Assembly: GCA_014529385.2 (NCBI GenBank)
Contig: CM043962.1
Coordinates: 52,227,905 to 52,283,904 of the forward strand
Length of the DNA: 56,000 bases
Origin: Adiantum capillus-veneris
Lineage: Eukaryota; Streptophyta; Polypodiopsida; Polypodiales; Pteridaceae
Direction: 5' to 3'
Positions 1 to 12,709 of the stretch are shown in pieces. The position numbers and the translations under genes are program-made. The notes under the pieces were generated by a model, which was given only the letters and a program-made list of their open reading frames with translations, was not told the DNA's origin and searched no databases. Numbering within the stretch: position 1 is the first letter of the stretch; each line of letters begins with the position of its first letter.

Positions 1-1450
1 GACTTAACAGCCATAGGGAAAACTTTCGGCTTGGTAAGGATGTGTACCTTACCTCAGGTAGCAACCAACTCGGCTGCACATATCATGAATGGTATAAATA
101 AGGTCTTACAAGACTTTATTACTCAAATCTTAATGCCTTTCATTGTTGATGATTTGTCTATCAAAGGATGTGAAGAAGTTGAGAAGATGAAACATTGGAT
201 TTAAAAGGGCTTCATAAGTTTGTAACAAATCACATAGATGATTGTGATAGGATCTTGTTCATGTTGGAGGAAGTGAACCTCACATTGTCAAGTAAAAAGT
301 CTATGTGTGTGTCAACGAGGTGCTTATTGTTGGACACATGTGTGGGTCATATGGCAAAAAACCATGTCCAGCAAAAGTGGATGCAATCCAAAGAACGAAA
401 GAGACATGAACAAGTGTCACTGCCTTCATGAGTTGTTGAGGAAGAATCAAAATTTAAAATTAAGAGAATGACATATAAAGTTAATGAGGAAGCTAAAGAA
501 GTCAATAATCAGCACCAACTTTGATGAAGGTGAATTATGAATGTGGAAGGCTAGTCATTGTGATTGCTGATACCAATCATATAGGGATTGGATGGGCAAT
601 AAGCCAAAAAGATGAGAAGATCATATGTATGTGGTATAGACTTGAAGAGATAGCATTGAGAAGAAAAATCACAGAAACTATGTGTAAATTCCTCCTTGAT
701 GATGTGATTTGTCATTATGACTTTGTAGGAAAGATAACTGTAGATAGGGGTGAATTGGATGCTTTAGAAGTAAGGAAACTCTTCTCTCACATTGGAATCA
801 AACTTTACCTTAGTATGGATTACAATCCCAAAAAATAATGAGAAGAGTGAACTAGAGCATCCTCCAATCATCACAGCTTTTGGCTAAGGCTTGTGAGGGA
901 AAACTTGGTGAGTGGTCAAGATTGTGGCCATATGCTTTATGGGCTGAGCATACAGCACATAGATTAATGAGAAGAGTGAACTAGAGCATCCTCCAATCAT
1001 CACAGCTTTGGCTAAGGCTTGTGAGAGAAAACTTGGTGAGTGGTCATAATTATTGCCATATGCTTTATGGGCTGAGCATACAACACATAGATTTGTAACT
1101 AGTTATATGCATGCAAAGTTGATGTATGGTCAAAACCTTGTCATGCCAATTGAAGAAGCAATTCCCACATGGATTGCAGCTAGAAAGGAGGCCTGAAGAC
1201 ATTGAGGTTTCAAAATTTCACTTAAAGAATGCAAGAATGAAGAACCGCACATACTTTGATAAGACACACATGCTTAGGATAAAGACAATTGAAAAGGGTG
1301 ATTGGGTTTTGATGTATGATAGTAGTCTTGACAATCAATATATTTTCATATGAAAGCTCTCAAAAATAGATGATTTGGACCATACGTAGTAAAACATGTG
1401 AACGAAAATGCTACTTACATCTTGTGTGAGCTAGATGGGATAGAGCTGAA
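1..1450 (+). pseudogene. Decayed Ty3/gypsy pol (RT, RNase H, integrase fragments)
   Basis: Translated pieces follow gypsy pol order. A reverse-transcriptase relic lies at 1-190, with a degenerate version of the 'MPF..VxDDxxI' active-site region. An RNase H-like to integrase segment lies at 521-838; its second half matches the integrase catalytic stretch ('VGKITVDRGELDA' then 'YNPKK'). An integrase C-terminal segment lies at about 1126-1450, ending in a 'KGDWVLMYDSS' GPY-type region. The frames are broken by several stops and shifts. Part of the integrase is duplicated in tandem at 836-1091. The element starts outside the window. Assignment to Ty3/gypsy is by family motif knowledge. No LTR is identifiable here. 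Confidence 0.75.
836..1091 (+). repeat. 129-bp tandem duplication inside the gypsy relic
   Basis: The unit beginning 'taatgagaagagtgaac' occurs at 836 and again at 965. The two copies differ at a few bases, including one indel in a T run. The duplication falls within integrase coding sequence, so it postdates functional constraint. Confidence 0.85.
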
Positions 1451-1454
1451 GGTT

Positions 1455-4400
1455 TTGATTGCAAGGAAAAGAATCAAGTGTTCAAAGGAAGAGGCAACAA
1501 TGATCCTTTTTTTGTTTTAGAGGAAGGTAAAGAAGAAGATCCGAACAATATGTCAGATGTTCTTAGGAAGAACTTTAGAAAAATAAAGAAAGGGGAACAT
1601 GAACAAGGATTGAACATGAAAAAATCAAAATGTGGCACATACCGGAGGATGGTTGGTTTAGAGGGGGTGGATGTCATATCCTGGCATGGGCATCATGGGA
1701 ACAAATATTATGATTCCATTTTTAGATACATGATAGCATTTGAAATAATATGCATATGTGTGTTGTTCTATTAAACTAGATACATGTACACAAAAGAACA
1801 TAACATTCAAAAGAAAACTGGCTTTAGATAACTGGGCAAAGATTTGTACAAAAATGACTCAATCTTTGATTCATTTAAGTACATCATAGTAAGAATGAGG
1901 CAGCACTCTAATGATTTTATACAAAAGTAGTAGAGTTGTTGAGGTCATCTCGATTGAATCATCAAGGGTCTTCAGAGTCGGGGCTGCAACATGCTAAACA
2001 TTTTTAAGTCAAGATAGAATTCTCACCTACATCCACATAGTCAAGTAAACAGATTTGCTAGACTTGGCTACAAATGGTAGGCTTCAAAGAACCTATCACT
2101 TGTTATCCATTAAAAATTATTAGACTAGCTATTGTCCTAAATGTTACTTTAAAATAAAAGTATTTAAAAAATCTCAAGAAATTCCCACATTTTTTGTTAA
2201 ATTAATCCTGCCAAAATTGCACCATATGATTTAAAACCTTTTCTTGTAAAAAATGTCAAATCGTTCATAAGTTAACCAGAACTTATATGTGATGAAAAGT
2301 GATTTAAGAAGGTTTGTTTTGTAATTATAACCATAATGTGTGGGACAAATTTGAGCCCTTTAAATAGTGAAACTAGCTAACCATAGTAGAATTCAATGGC
2401 TCATACAAAATCACTTAGAAATCCTAGATTACCAGCATGTTTCAACACAACAAGGTTTAGTATTGAGCAAGCTCACAAATCACACCAATTAGAGCATGCC
2501 AGCCCTATATAGGTTATCAAAAAGCCAATTTTCACAATATATGGAAAAAAGTTGTAGTAGCAAAATCCCAAAACCTTAACCTATGAAGCAAATAATAAAT
2601 TCGGCCTAGCAACCAGAAAGAAGATAGTCACTAGCTCAGCAAATCATACCAAATCCAAGCATAAATAAGGATTAGTAATATAGTAGGCTTGATGTATTTT
2701 TCAAGCATAATTTCAAGCTAATATAGTCTAAAACAGTCAAAGAGAGTTGAAAAGTTATCAGATCAAAATGTTTTAAGCATTTATAAAAGTAACTAGGATA
2801 TAGAGGTACAACACTAGTTAAAAGGACCGGATTATCAAAACTAGGAGTATAGAGGTGTAGATATGAATTTGTAAATATGATCACATTAAGATGACAACCA
2901 ATAAGATTGTAAAGCTATAGTAACCCAATATGAGCACTAAAATACTGTGTATAATCAAGCCATAGCCCTCCCATCAAGGTAAAGTTTAGAGAATCAAAAG
3001 ATCTAAGAACCTAGGAGCAATATAAAAAGCAATTGATGTTGGTAGATATCAATGCAGCATCAAGTCAAACAAAGTGTTTATGAGAATTATGAGAACCTAT
3101 CTAATCATCAAACATCAACCTGTCTAAGAATTATGACTACTAAGTCAGCACTGTCAGCATCTAAGTTTTAGAGTTAGAAAGAGAGTATAATAGAAACAAA
3201 TCATTAACTGTTTGTATGAAAAAACCAATAAATCGGCTCAACAAATCATACCAAGTCCAGAGAACAGCAATCTTCCTGAGGCCATCCAAACATAATAAGC
3301 TAGTAGAAGGCCAGGACATATTTAGGTCATGACAAGCCCACTTGTACAAGTGTTAGGAAGAGATAATTTCCCCCTAAATTTTTAGTTTAAAAAATACCCT
3401 AAGTTATGCACACATTTAGCAATTATCCATGCCAACAATAACCAATGTCGGTAGAGCAAAACCCCATTCAGTCTATAGTCCAGCACCCAAAAGGGTCAAA
3501 AGAACCTCAGTATAGCATCAATGTTCTAAGGCAAGGAACCGAGTGATCCATAAGAATTTTATCAAGACTACTATTCACTATCCATCTTTTAATAATTTCC
3601 ATAATGATGTATGAACATATGACCTGTATGTCACCCAAGCTAAAAACCAAAAATCACATATAAGGAAACCAGGTGTGTTAAAACACTATGGCAAAGCCCT
3701 TTTTTGTTCAAACTAGACAATAACACACTTCAACAACAATTCACTTTCACTTATAAACAACTTGTAGAACATGTAAACCCAAGTCTAGCCAAAGCTAGAT
3801 TTAGTGAGCAAAGAAACCTAGGATGTCGAGGCCTTGTCACCTAGTTCCATATCCACCAAATGTGGGAAAACTTCAACATAACATCACAAATTCCACAGGA
3901 GTATAACCCACCACAGTAATCCTCACATGCAAATATACCAAGTCTAAGTGAGGGAAGAAGTAAAATCCCTCACCTTTTTAATGGAGGAAGAGGTAGGAAG
4001 TAGCTCAAGTATCTCCAAGGTTTTAGTTGTTCATCATACATCAAATGAGGTCTTATCCTTACATAGAGAATGATAGCCATTAGGAAGGAATCAATCCTTA
4101 CAAATATATACAAGTAATGCAGCTACCAGGGTTAGAATTGGGGGGCAAAGCGTGATCAAAGGTAGGCAAATTATTAAGTTTTCTTTCTATACATGTTAAT
4201 CACTATGAGAAGAAGTGCTTTCCAACCAACCATACAGAGGTAAGTTAATACCATTAAAGGTAAAAAACCACAATCCAAGAGAGAATCGATTTGTCATACC
4301 TTGAATAAAGAGGAACAAATATGTGTAGTACTATCCTCTAAGAAAAGAATATGCTAGTATAGGGAAATCATCAATACCATGAGAAGGGATATTCTATGCG

Positions 4401-5530
4401 ATATGAGGATAAGCTCGTCATCCCATTAGAGGGAAAGAGACACATTTTGGTGCACTATGGGTAATGTAGAATCTCTATACAAAGGGGATAAGGGCCATAG
4501 CCATGCACTATAGCATCGGGCAAAGGGGGGAAAGCAAAATTGTGTAGAGGATCCAGCAGCTCAAATCACGCACATGGAAGAGTCAAGGGGGATAGGTCAC
4601 ATTAAAGTTTCCATAACTCAACAAGCTCTCAAATTTAAGGGGAGTATCCCATGCCACACGAAGTTTAAAAGTTACCAAGAATCCTAAATTGAAAATGAGC
4701 AAGCCCTTCTATTCAGACTCCCAAAAAAGGGTAAACTTGGGTATTGTTCAGTATGGAGAGCTTAGAATGCACTTCATAACCGATAGCATGATCTAGGAAT
4801 TAGAAGAAACCTCCAACCAAAGGTAGAAAATATCATGCATAGGCTCATGTTAAACACCTTAATACAATATAACCATCAGCTCCAATGAATTCACTTGTGT
4901 TGAAGAAGTATGAATAAGTTTTTTATTCTTTCACTTTTCTTGATGACTTGTTAAGGATAGAGATGTAGTATGCGTGCTTATAGAGAACCTGTTGATGTCA
5001 AATCTATGTGTGTGCACTTCTATGACACCTCCAAATAACTAGAAAAACTTTGTGACTCTGCTTCAAGAACATGAGAAAATTCAAAAATTAGTGGAGCATT
5101 TCTTGACCAAGTTTTTTTTGTAAAGTTGGAAAAAACCATGCTGCAAAAATGCCCATCATGAGTGCACTAATTAACCATTGTACGGCAACTTGATGTTGAT
5201 ATTTTGTTGTGGATTTACTTGCACCATGGCTTTGGGAGGCTAGGTTAGGTAGGAGAGGAGAAGAAAGCCTGAGTGAATGAAACAAACTTTTCCCCTCTTC
5301 CCCTTGATCTCAATAACTCCCTTAATGTTGCACCATCTCCTATGGCTATCTATGTTCATTGATATTTTCCTTGACCAGTTTTTGGCCTATGTTCAATCAT
5401 TGTGGATTCTTGCTTGAATTAAGATTTTTTAATAACCCTCCATGCACCTTTCTTGCCACGAACGTTGGCCAGTTCCTTGCCAATGTTCAATCATTGTGAA
5501 TTCTTGCTTGAATCAAGATTTTTCAATAAC
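1455..5530. other. AT-rich intergenic stretch without recognisable genes
   Basis: Only short open frames occur, with no motif I recognise. An open frame at 1478-1774 follows the integrase relic and is lysine-rich at its start, but matches nothing I know. A near-duplicate segment ('caatcattgtgaattcttgcttgaat' type) appears twice around 5390 and 5490. Nothing else could be assigned. Confidence 0.5.
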
Positions 5531-5559
5531 CTTCCATGCACCTTTGTGTATTGTTTCAG

Positions 5560-5915
5560 CAATGGTGTGCAATTCATGTCAAAACATGATAATAAATGCC
5601 CCAAATATCCCAAATTGATAGTAGAGTAGCATGCAGAATACTACAGAGCGAGAAAGTGTTATGATTGTAGGGAACAAGGGCACATCCTTGAGAAGTTTTT
5701 GCATAAAGAACCTAAGAGCAAGTTGAGGAAAAATGGAAAAACTTTGCAAGCAGCAAATGAGCAGGAAAAGAAAGAAAGAACAATGATAGAACTAGTTCCA
5801 AACTTTGTGGGGGTGACCTTAGAGCAAAAGGATGCAAGTACTGAGCTTTGCAGGGCGTGGGTCAAAGTAAAAGTTCAAGAAGTCTTTATATGCGATAAAG
5901 GAGTCAAGGATTGAT
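5560..5915 (+). pseudogene. Gag-like zinc-knuckle relic
   Basis: The plus frame around 5650-5700 reads 'KCYDCREQGHILEKF'. This is a CCHC zinc-knuckle pattern (C-x2-C-x4-H-x4-C) with the last Cys replaced by Phe. It continues into the 71-residue lysine-rich frame at 5699-5914. Knuckles of this type are standard in retrotransposon Gag proteins. With the last ligand lost and no neighbouring protease or RT, this is a relic of uncertain family. Confidence 0.4.
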
Positions 5916-6120
5916 TATGTGGCTAGCAAGGTAGCAGCACAAAATGCAAGATTGCTGTTGAAATCAAGCTCAGACCAAAAAAACACAAAAGATAATGATG
6001 TGGCAACAACATAAAAGGAGTCAAGGACTAATGATGTGGCTAGAAAGGTAGCAACATAAAATGCAAGCTTGCTATTAATTTGGAAGTCAACCCAAAAAAA
6101 AATGTGGAAGATGTTGATGT
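5898..6120 (+). repeat. 117-bp degenerate tandem duplication
   Basis: The string 'gagtcaagga' followed by 'atgtggctag' recurs at 5901 and 6018. The intervening sequence is similar but diverged between copies, giving a period of 117. Confidence 0.65.
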
Positions 6121-8630
6121 GGAAACAATGTATAGAATCCTTGAATTTTCACAAGCTTTTTGGGCAAGAGTCTTTAGGGGATTCTTCTAGAAGTGATAGC
6201 TTTTGGGGCTCTGATTTTAGGCATCCACGTAAGTTTATATGGATCCCTTGGGCCATTCTCTAGTAGAAAATCTTGAAGTAGAGTAACAAAGAGTTGGACC
6301 CTCAAGCATTTTAGGATTGTAAATGAGCAATAAATAAATAAATATCAGAAGGGGCACAAGTCTTTAGGTCCAGTTAATCTATAAGAAAAACTCCATTGCT
6401 TCGTGTCAACTCTCCTCTTCTCTCTCTATCTCTCTTCAAGTTTTGTTTGTTGCAATTCTTCATGTATTTCTATTGATTTCTCACTTTGAGTGTCCAAGTG
6501 TATGTCAATCATATCAAAGCTTAGACAATTCTTCTTCCATGGAGGCTCCAATCCTTTCTCGGTAGTACACATGCTTTCTAGCAATGAATTTGATACAAAC
6601 AACACCCCTCTGACTATGCATCTATGAGAGGATAAAGAGCACTCAAATCCCAGTGAGAAAATGGAGGAAACCGATAAAGATTCCAATGGGAGAAGGCCTT
6701 CTTCCAAGGATTTGGGAGACTATGGCAAGTTTTTGGAGGTGGATATTGACAAGATGGAATATGAATGTCAAATTCAAGTTGACATGTGAGTGAATAGGAT
6801 GATCAAGTACATTAAGGTTAAAAAATATGTGAAGTACCTAAAGAATCAGCCACTTGATGGGTTCACTCTATATGGCAAGAAGTCTTCTACACACTTCTCA
6901 ACTCGGCCACGAAGACAAAAAGTAAAGACAGGTGCAAAAAAGCAGAAATTGTATTCACAAAAAGAGTCTAACAAAGCTCTTGAACAAAATATTAATTACT
7001 TGATGAAAATTACAAAGAAGTCTCCAAAAAAAAGAACCCTTGAAAGGAAAGAACTCTCAAAAGGAAATTTGATTTTCTTTCCTTCCAAGAGTTCTTTGGG
7101 CTTTTCATTGACTAATGGATCTTCTGTTCAGTCAAGAGCTTCATCAGACTCTTCTTGCACGTACATTTTTTTCTTTTTTTGCACTTGTCTTTACAAAAAG
7201 GTTATTTGGGTTGGAAATCAACTTTTGAGGTGTCTAGTAGATCCAAGAAGCATGTTCATTTCAAGAATGACACCCAATCCTTCACAAGACTCTTCACTTT
7301 GGCGTGGTTGGTGGAGGAGTATGAAGAGGACTTCATAAGAGATCTAGAAATACTATTTGAAGAAAAGGTCTAAGAGAATTTAGAATCTCATGGCACATAC
7401 AAAGGATGGATTCTCCATACATCCAAGCTCCTTGACTTACCCTACAGACAAGTCAGTATCCAAGTCAACAAGAAAAGAGCCATCTAGGGAGAAGAAGAAG
7501 GGCAAGAAGTAGAAGAAGAAATTTGCAAGGCCCAAATTGATAGAAGTGTACCATGCTACACATTTCAAAGAGGGAAATAGTTATGGCTATGGTGAACAAT
7601 GACATGTCTTTGTGAAGTATCCAAAGGAAGAACCAAAGGAAATAGCTAATAGCTCATCAAAAAGTTTCAAACATTCAAAATGATGTGTCGATGGACAAGG
7701 GGCCAAAGCAGCAATTTTCATGTACGGGACAAGGAAAAAGAACAAAAGTGTGGCTAGGTCCATCAGTAATTTGTTCAATGGTAAGAACTTTTAAGCTCTC
7801 AATGCAAAGTAGATGGAGGAGGATGGCTTCATAGATTCTCCTCAATTTTGAGTTGTACTAAGATTTTGGATTTTTAACAATCTATACCTCAAGTTCAAGA
7901 CATGTAGTGTCTATTCCTTAAGAACAAAATCTACGAGGTATAGTTCAAGGCAATAAAATACCACACTTGATCATTGACATGCTCCCAAAGTGCACCCTCC
8001 TTTGTTGTAGATGGCTTCTCTATCTTCTCGTCACAAAGAACCCAAGATCATAAGAGTCAAATACTACCATCATCAACATACTCCAATGACTAAAGTTGGT
8101 ACCATCCAGCTGAAAATTAGTCATAAAAAGTCAAAAGGGTACGTATCTTTATTGTTTTTCTATGACTCGTGTTCTTTTGATTCACATCCCACGTATCACT
8201 TGAAAATGGTTCAACACCACCACCATTTGAGTACTAACCATCATTATGATTGAAAGAGTATGGTTGTGTGAAGAGAATAGGCTAAGGTACTTGAAAGAAA
8301 TTGCTCCAAATCAGCCCATACAATCCAAATGAGCACCAAGTCTAACACACAAATGGAAAACCAGCAAACTATCTCTCCTTTGGTCCACATCTTTACCTCC
8401 AAATCCGGATGTAAACTTGATCAAAAGTGATCCCCCCAAATCTGAAATTTATTGTAACAAATAGACAACCTCTATACTTGCAAAGCTTGCACCAAATCTA
8501 TAGATCTTGCAATGGATGCAAAAATTCTAGATTTAAAATTGAGAAAACAGCAAGCTAACTCCTCTCAAAAAATGTCAAAAAAGCACAAAACAGGCCTAAA
8601 AATTGCTCCAAGATTGGATCTCAATACCGG
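6120..8630. other. Unassigned region with short lysine-rich frames
   Basis: The longest frame (6790-7338, plus, 182 residues) is rich in Lys, Ser and Gln and lacks recognisable domains. A second frame overlaps it at 7155-7373. They could be decayed retroelement gag, but no diagnostic motif is present. The remainder is AT-rich with no identifiable gene. Confidence 0.35.
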
Positions 8631-8631
8631 A

Positions 8632-8643
8632 GCTTTGATACCA
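8632..8643 (-). promoter_or_regulatory. Retrotransposon primer-binding site (minus strand)
   Basis: TGGTATCAAAGC on the minus strand differs by one base from the initiator-Met tRNA PBS (TGGTATCAGAGC) used by many plant LTR elements. It directly abuts the CA end of the LTR at 8644-9568. Confidence 0.6.
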
Positions 8644-9568
8644 TGTGACAGGTGGCAGTGGAAGATGGATGGATGTGGATTAGCTTTTCCATTTCATTTA
8701 ATAAAAACCATAATCTTACCTTTTTAATTGATTATCTCTCAGGTGCAAGACCTTTGCAAGGACCTTGGAGGCTTATGAAGTTGACCCGGGGCTACAACCT
8801 ACTCTCCCTCTCGTTTGTTTGCAGTCCATATCAGACCAGTAGAGACACATCAATCACTAGAACCAATTATCTCTATAACAACAATTTCAATTCAAACTCA
8901 CAACCGGCCAAGCCAATACAATTTCACTCTTTTAGCAGCCACATGCAACACTCAGTCCAGGTTCAGACATGCCACCAACCAGACTAGATCTAAAGGGAAA
9001 TGCCAGTAAGAACAATATCCTATAACGTTCATCAAAGGGAAATAAATGCCACAATCAATAAGCAAATACTGTCAGTAATAAACATCAAAATCAGCCAATG
9101 CATGAATGACACGTTGGAGAGTGGGAATGGGGAACACACCCCGCACAAAAACAAAGGCCTCTCTATAGCTCAGGGCATACTCAACACCCCAATCCACTAA
9201 AGTTCACCTTCAAAACTCTTGACACATGCTACTCACACCGACAAGTAAACATGGACACTTAGCACAATCACTATCTACTTTTAGCCTCTGATAATTGCTC
9301 TTGGTCATCTCCGTTGTCATATACCTTTGGTCAAGGTTGTCGGAGATACAATCGTCCTTTCTTACCCTATACCTATGATTCCAATAATTAGTTATCAATT
9401 AGCCTTGCTCGTTTATGGATTTTCCCCCTTTTGGTCCCAAGCCCTGATCGGGTTGGTCCATTTGCACTTAATCAATTTCGCTTGTTTTATTTTTATTTTC
9501 CATGGACTTAAGTGGCCAATTTAAGTTGAAAAATACTTTTAGGAGGTTAGAAATTAATATTCGTGACA
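8644..9568 (-). repeat. Gypsy LTR, minus strand, with PPT and PBS on its two sides
   Basis: Read on the minus strand, the repeat starts TGTCACGAATATT at 9568 and ends in CA at 8645-8644. It is preceded by a purine run ('aagggagagg' then 'taa') closely matching the PPT of gypsy element B ('aagagagagg' then 'taa' before its 3' LTR). It is followed at once by a primer-binding-like TGGTATCAAAGC. Internal similarity to the element-B LTR is patchy ('gagcaaggctaa' and flanking purine-rich text), so it is a related but distinct subfamily. No second copy is in the window, so the boundaries are inferred from structure only. Confidence 0.6.
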
Positions 9569-9939
9569 TTACCTCTCCCTTGAAATCATAGTCATCCTGG
9601 ACTATGGGGTAGGAAAAACAAAAGTCATCTCTAGCCCTATCGCTTTGGGTAGAGAATCCCTTTTTGCTTGTTGCCATTCTTACATAGTGGTGACTAACTC
9701 CACTTGGTGCTTGGAAGGATTATCTATCGCAATCATATCTTTACTTAGCCCTAATCATCTTTCATGATAGATTGCAAGGTCTACTAAATGCTTGAGGGAC
9801 TAAGTTGTTGCAAGCTTGATTTATGGTATGCATATACTTTAATCTATGAACATTTCAAATAAATCTTAGAGTCAAAATAAGAATAAAATCTTCATAAAAT
9901 ATACGTGTTCATACCTGATTCTTACGTTTGACATGAGTC

Positions 9940-10340
9940 ATTGTAAGTATTTACAAGGTTTACATTATCCTTTAGCTAGATGTCTTGCAATTTTTAAATT
10001 TGACAAGATATCGTCAGATAGTCTTACCACTTCTTAAAACCTTGTCTTCATGTCATTAAATGCTCTTTAGCTGCAAAATCTTTTCTTGACCAAACTTAGG
10101 TGGTTCTTTGATCATTGGTTCTTTAGGTGGCTCGCCCTTATAAGGTTTCAAGAGTTTTACATGAAAATCATTATGAATGAGCCAAGTACTTGGTAACTTT
10201 AACTTGTAAATTGTTTCATTGATAGGCTTAAGAATTTTAAATGGGCCATAATATCTTTTTGCTAACTTAGCATAATATTTTTGATGACTGGTTGGGCATC
10301 CTTGTGCTCCCTTGCATGTAGTGTGACTTAGGCATGCTTT
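9940..10340 (-). pseudogene. Gypsy integrase C-terminus with chromodomain remnant (minus strand)
   Basis: The minus frame reads 'KYYAKLAKRYYGPFKIL', then 'LIHNDFHVKLLKPYKGE'. This is the integrase GPY/F module, nearly the same as in gypsy element B at about 41.6-41.8 kb. Below 10056 the translation continues, with stops, as 'HEDKVLRSG' and 'RYLVKFKN', the start of a chromodomain-like tail. It lies upstream, in its own orientation, of the LTR at 8644-9568, in the normal pol-to-3'LTR position. The N-terminal part of pol is missing: the first residues of the open frame are unrelated sequence. Confidence 0.75.
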
Positions 10341-10374
10341 TGGAGACTTGAGCATCCTATTCACCATGGTCAAA

Positions 10375-12700
10375 CTGCCTCCCTATGCAGGATGGTGCAT
10401 AGGGCCCTTTTTTTCCCATCGGGCATCCCTGTGCATCATCGACGTTCCACCATACCCATACGGCTTCCCCGTTGCCCAATTTTAACAAACATTGACCGAC
10501 GATGTCCTTCGATCTAAGTCTACTTGATCATTGTTGGGAGTTTTTGTGGAAGTAGTTCCACGTACATGTTGCATTAATCAAACTTGTTTGGACAATATGA
10601 CAAGAAAAAATGTTAAGTACAAAATGATATCAAAAGATAGTACAAAAGACTAAATTATTCTCTATTGATTTTGTGACTACATCATGGATGATTTGTCTTT
10701 CTGCAAATTACATAGTGAATATGGGACAAATGGCTGGCCTAATGCCAAGGGTTTTTACAATTTTCTCTAGGTTTGTCACCCCTTGACCTAGGCTTACAGC
10801 ACAACAGCAGCAAACCGATCAGGGTGCTTGCCTATAAAGGCATACAAGGCTGTCTTGCAATGTGGTGGGTTATCCGCATGTGGTTAATTTTTTGTGGGTT
10901 TGAAATGGTGGATTTAGCATGAGCTAATGGTTAAATACTTATTGTGGTATGAGTGGTGGTGGTACCATTGGTGTGCATAGTGGTTTGGTTTTGTGTGTCG
11001 TCCATGTGGTGCAAGATATCAGTATGTGCTTATTTGTGCTTGAGAGGATCTCCTAGAATGTGCAAATGAGAAATGAAATTCAAATCGTGACATTTGACTT
11101 ATACAGTGCTTAAAGTTTTAAATTTTTCAAAAAATTAATAAAACTAATAAGAATCTAAAAAACTCCAAAAGAGACAAAAGTTCGTGCACAAAAACCACTA
11201 ATTGTGTCGTCAAAAATCACTTGGTATTACTATGAATGTTTGCAATAGAATGATTACAGTGTCAAAAATTTATTAGTTTTCTATCCAATGCCTACCATTT
11301 TTTTGCCTTGTCTCTAACCATTTGGTATTACTATGAATGTTTACAATAGAAAGATTACAGTGTCAAAAAAAATTTAGTTTTCTACCCATGCCTACAATTT
11401 TGTCTCCTTGTCTCTAATCACCATTGAAAACGATCTTTTGAACTTGAAGCATGATATGATTGTGATCGCCTCACTTTTGATAACCTACATTTCAATCTAC
11501 TTTTTGCTCTGTCTTCTTCCTCTCTCTCCCCCCCTAAAACTCTATAGAACCAGTCGAACATCTCATGTAGAGCATTGCTCCTATTTCTTCCACCTACGTG
11601 ATGTGTATTTCTGATGTATATCATTTTTTCTCGGAGGGTTCACCTCTTAGACATGTAAGTTACCACGTGAGTTTAAATGAATGGGTTTTTTATTTGCCAA
11701 AATTTTAAAATTTTAACAGGATTATATTAACAAAAGGGGTTTTTAATTGATTTTAGAGAAAAACACGTAAGTTTTTAAAGAAAAAGGGGTCATTTTATTA
11801 CCTTAAACATGTAAGCAAAGGAATTTTTTTCATACCCTTTGAATGCATTTCATATGAGTAGTTTCTTAAAGGTGCACCCCCCGAGCGTTTTTGCTTGATA
11901 GTATGAGTACTTAATTCCTTGGCTACTCTAAATGCCCAATGAACCATAGATGTCAAGAAGAAATGTAGCATGTGCAAAAATTATGTGTTGCAAAAAAAAG
12001 GACTTTAGTTTAAACACAGAAGCAATTTTACTCTAGAGACTAAGCGTTCAATCCACCACGTAATGTGTTATGTGTGTTTCTCCCCAGGCATCAACCACTT
12101 GGGATATGAAACTACTAGTTGCAAACGTCAAGGTGGAGATCTCATCAAAGGTTAGCTTTGCGTTTTCAAGAAGACAAAAAATATTGTCAAACGACTGCCA
12201 CACACGAGCATGTTTTTAATTCCAAGGGTTTCTTTGTCACCTCTGTAGATGGTTGTGTCACACACCTTTTTCCAAAACTGAAACTCAATGGAACTTTGGG
12301 AGTTAGAATAGTTTGAAAGAAAATGTCTTGCTTTGCTACCACCCATATATAATATGTTTAGGCAATCTTGTGTAGTTTCAAATGCCTTCTTGTCCTTTGA
12401 TAGCTCAATTGCACCACAATGGAGATGAACACTTGATAGACTAGCCTCAAGTTCTCTTATACACTCTTCCCTTCTTTTTGGATGCTCCATATTCCAAGCA
12501 TAATTAATATGGAGCATTAGCAACTTATGAAGAATTTGTATATGGCTATGAAGGGTATACACATGCACATTTATCAGTGGAATTTAGAATAGATTCCCAA
12601 TTTGGATCTTCTATGTCTTTACTAGTGAGTACACTTTGGTCACAACTAAGGATTCCTTGAAACCATTGGTGTACCGCTTTAATCACTATTTGTGGACTGG
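10375..12700. other. Intergenic, AT-rich; one tandem duplication; unknown minus-strand frame
   Basis: No recognisable gene. A minus-strand frame at 12152-12568 (138 residues) has no motif I can place. It lies downstream of the gypsy protease fragment and may be more of that element. The stretch otherwise contains the 101-bp duplication listed separately. Confidence 0.4.
11221..11420 (+). repeat. 101-bp tandem duplication
   Basis: 'ttggtattactatgaatgtt' occurs at 11221 and 11322. It is followed in both copies by 'caatagaa.gattacagtgtc' and a similar tail ending 'ccttgtctctaa'. Confidence 0.85.
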
Positions 12701-12709
12701 GTACACCTT

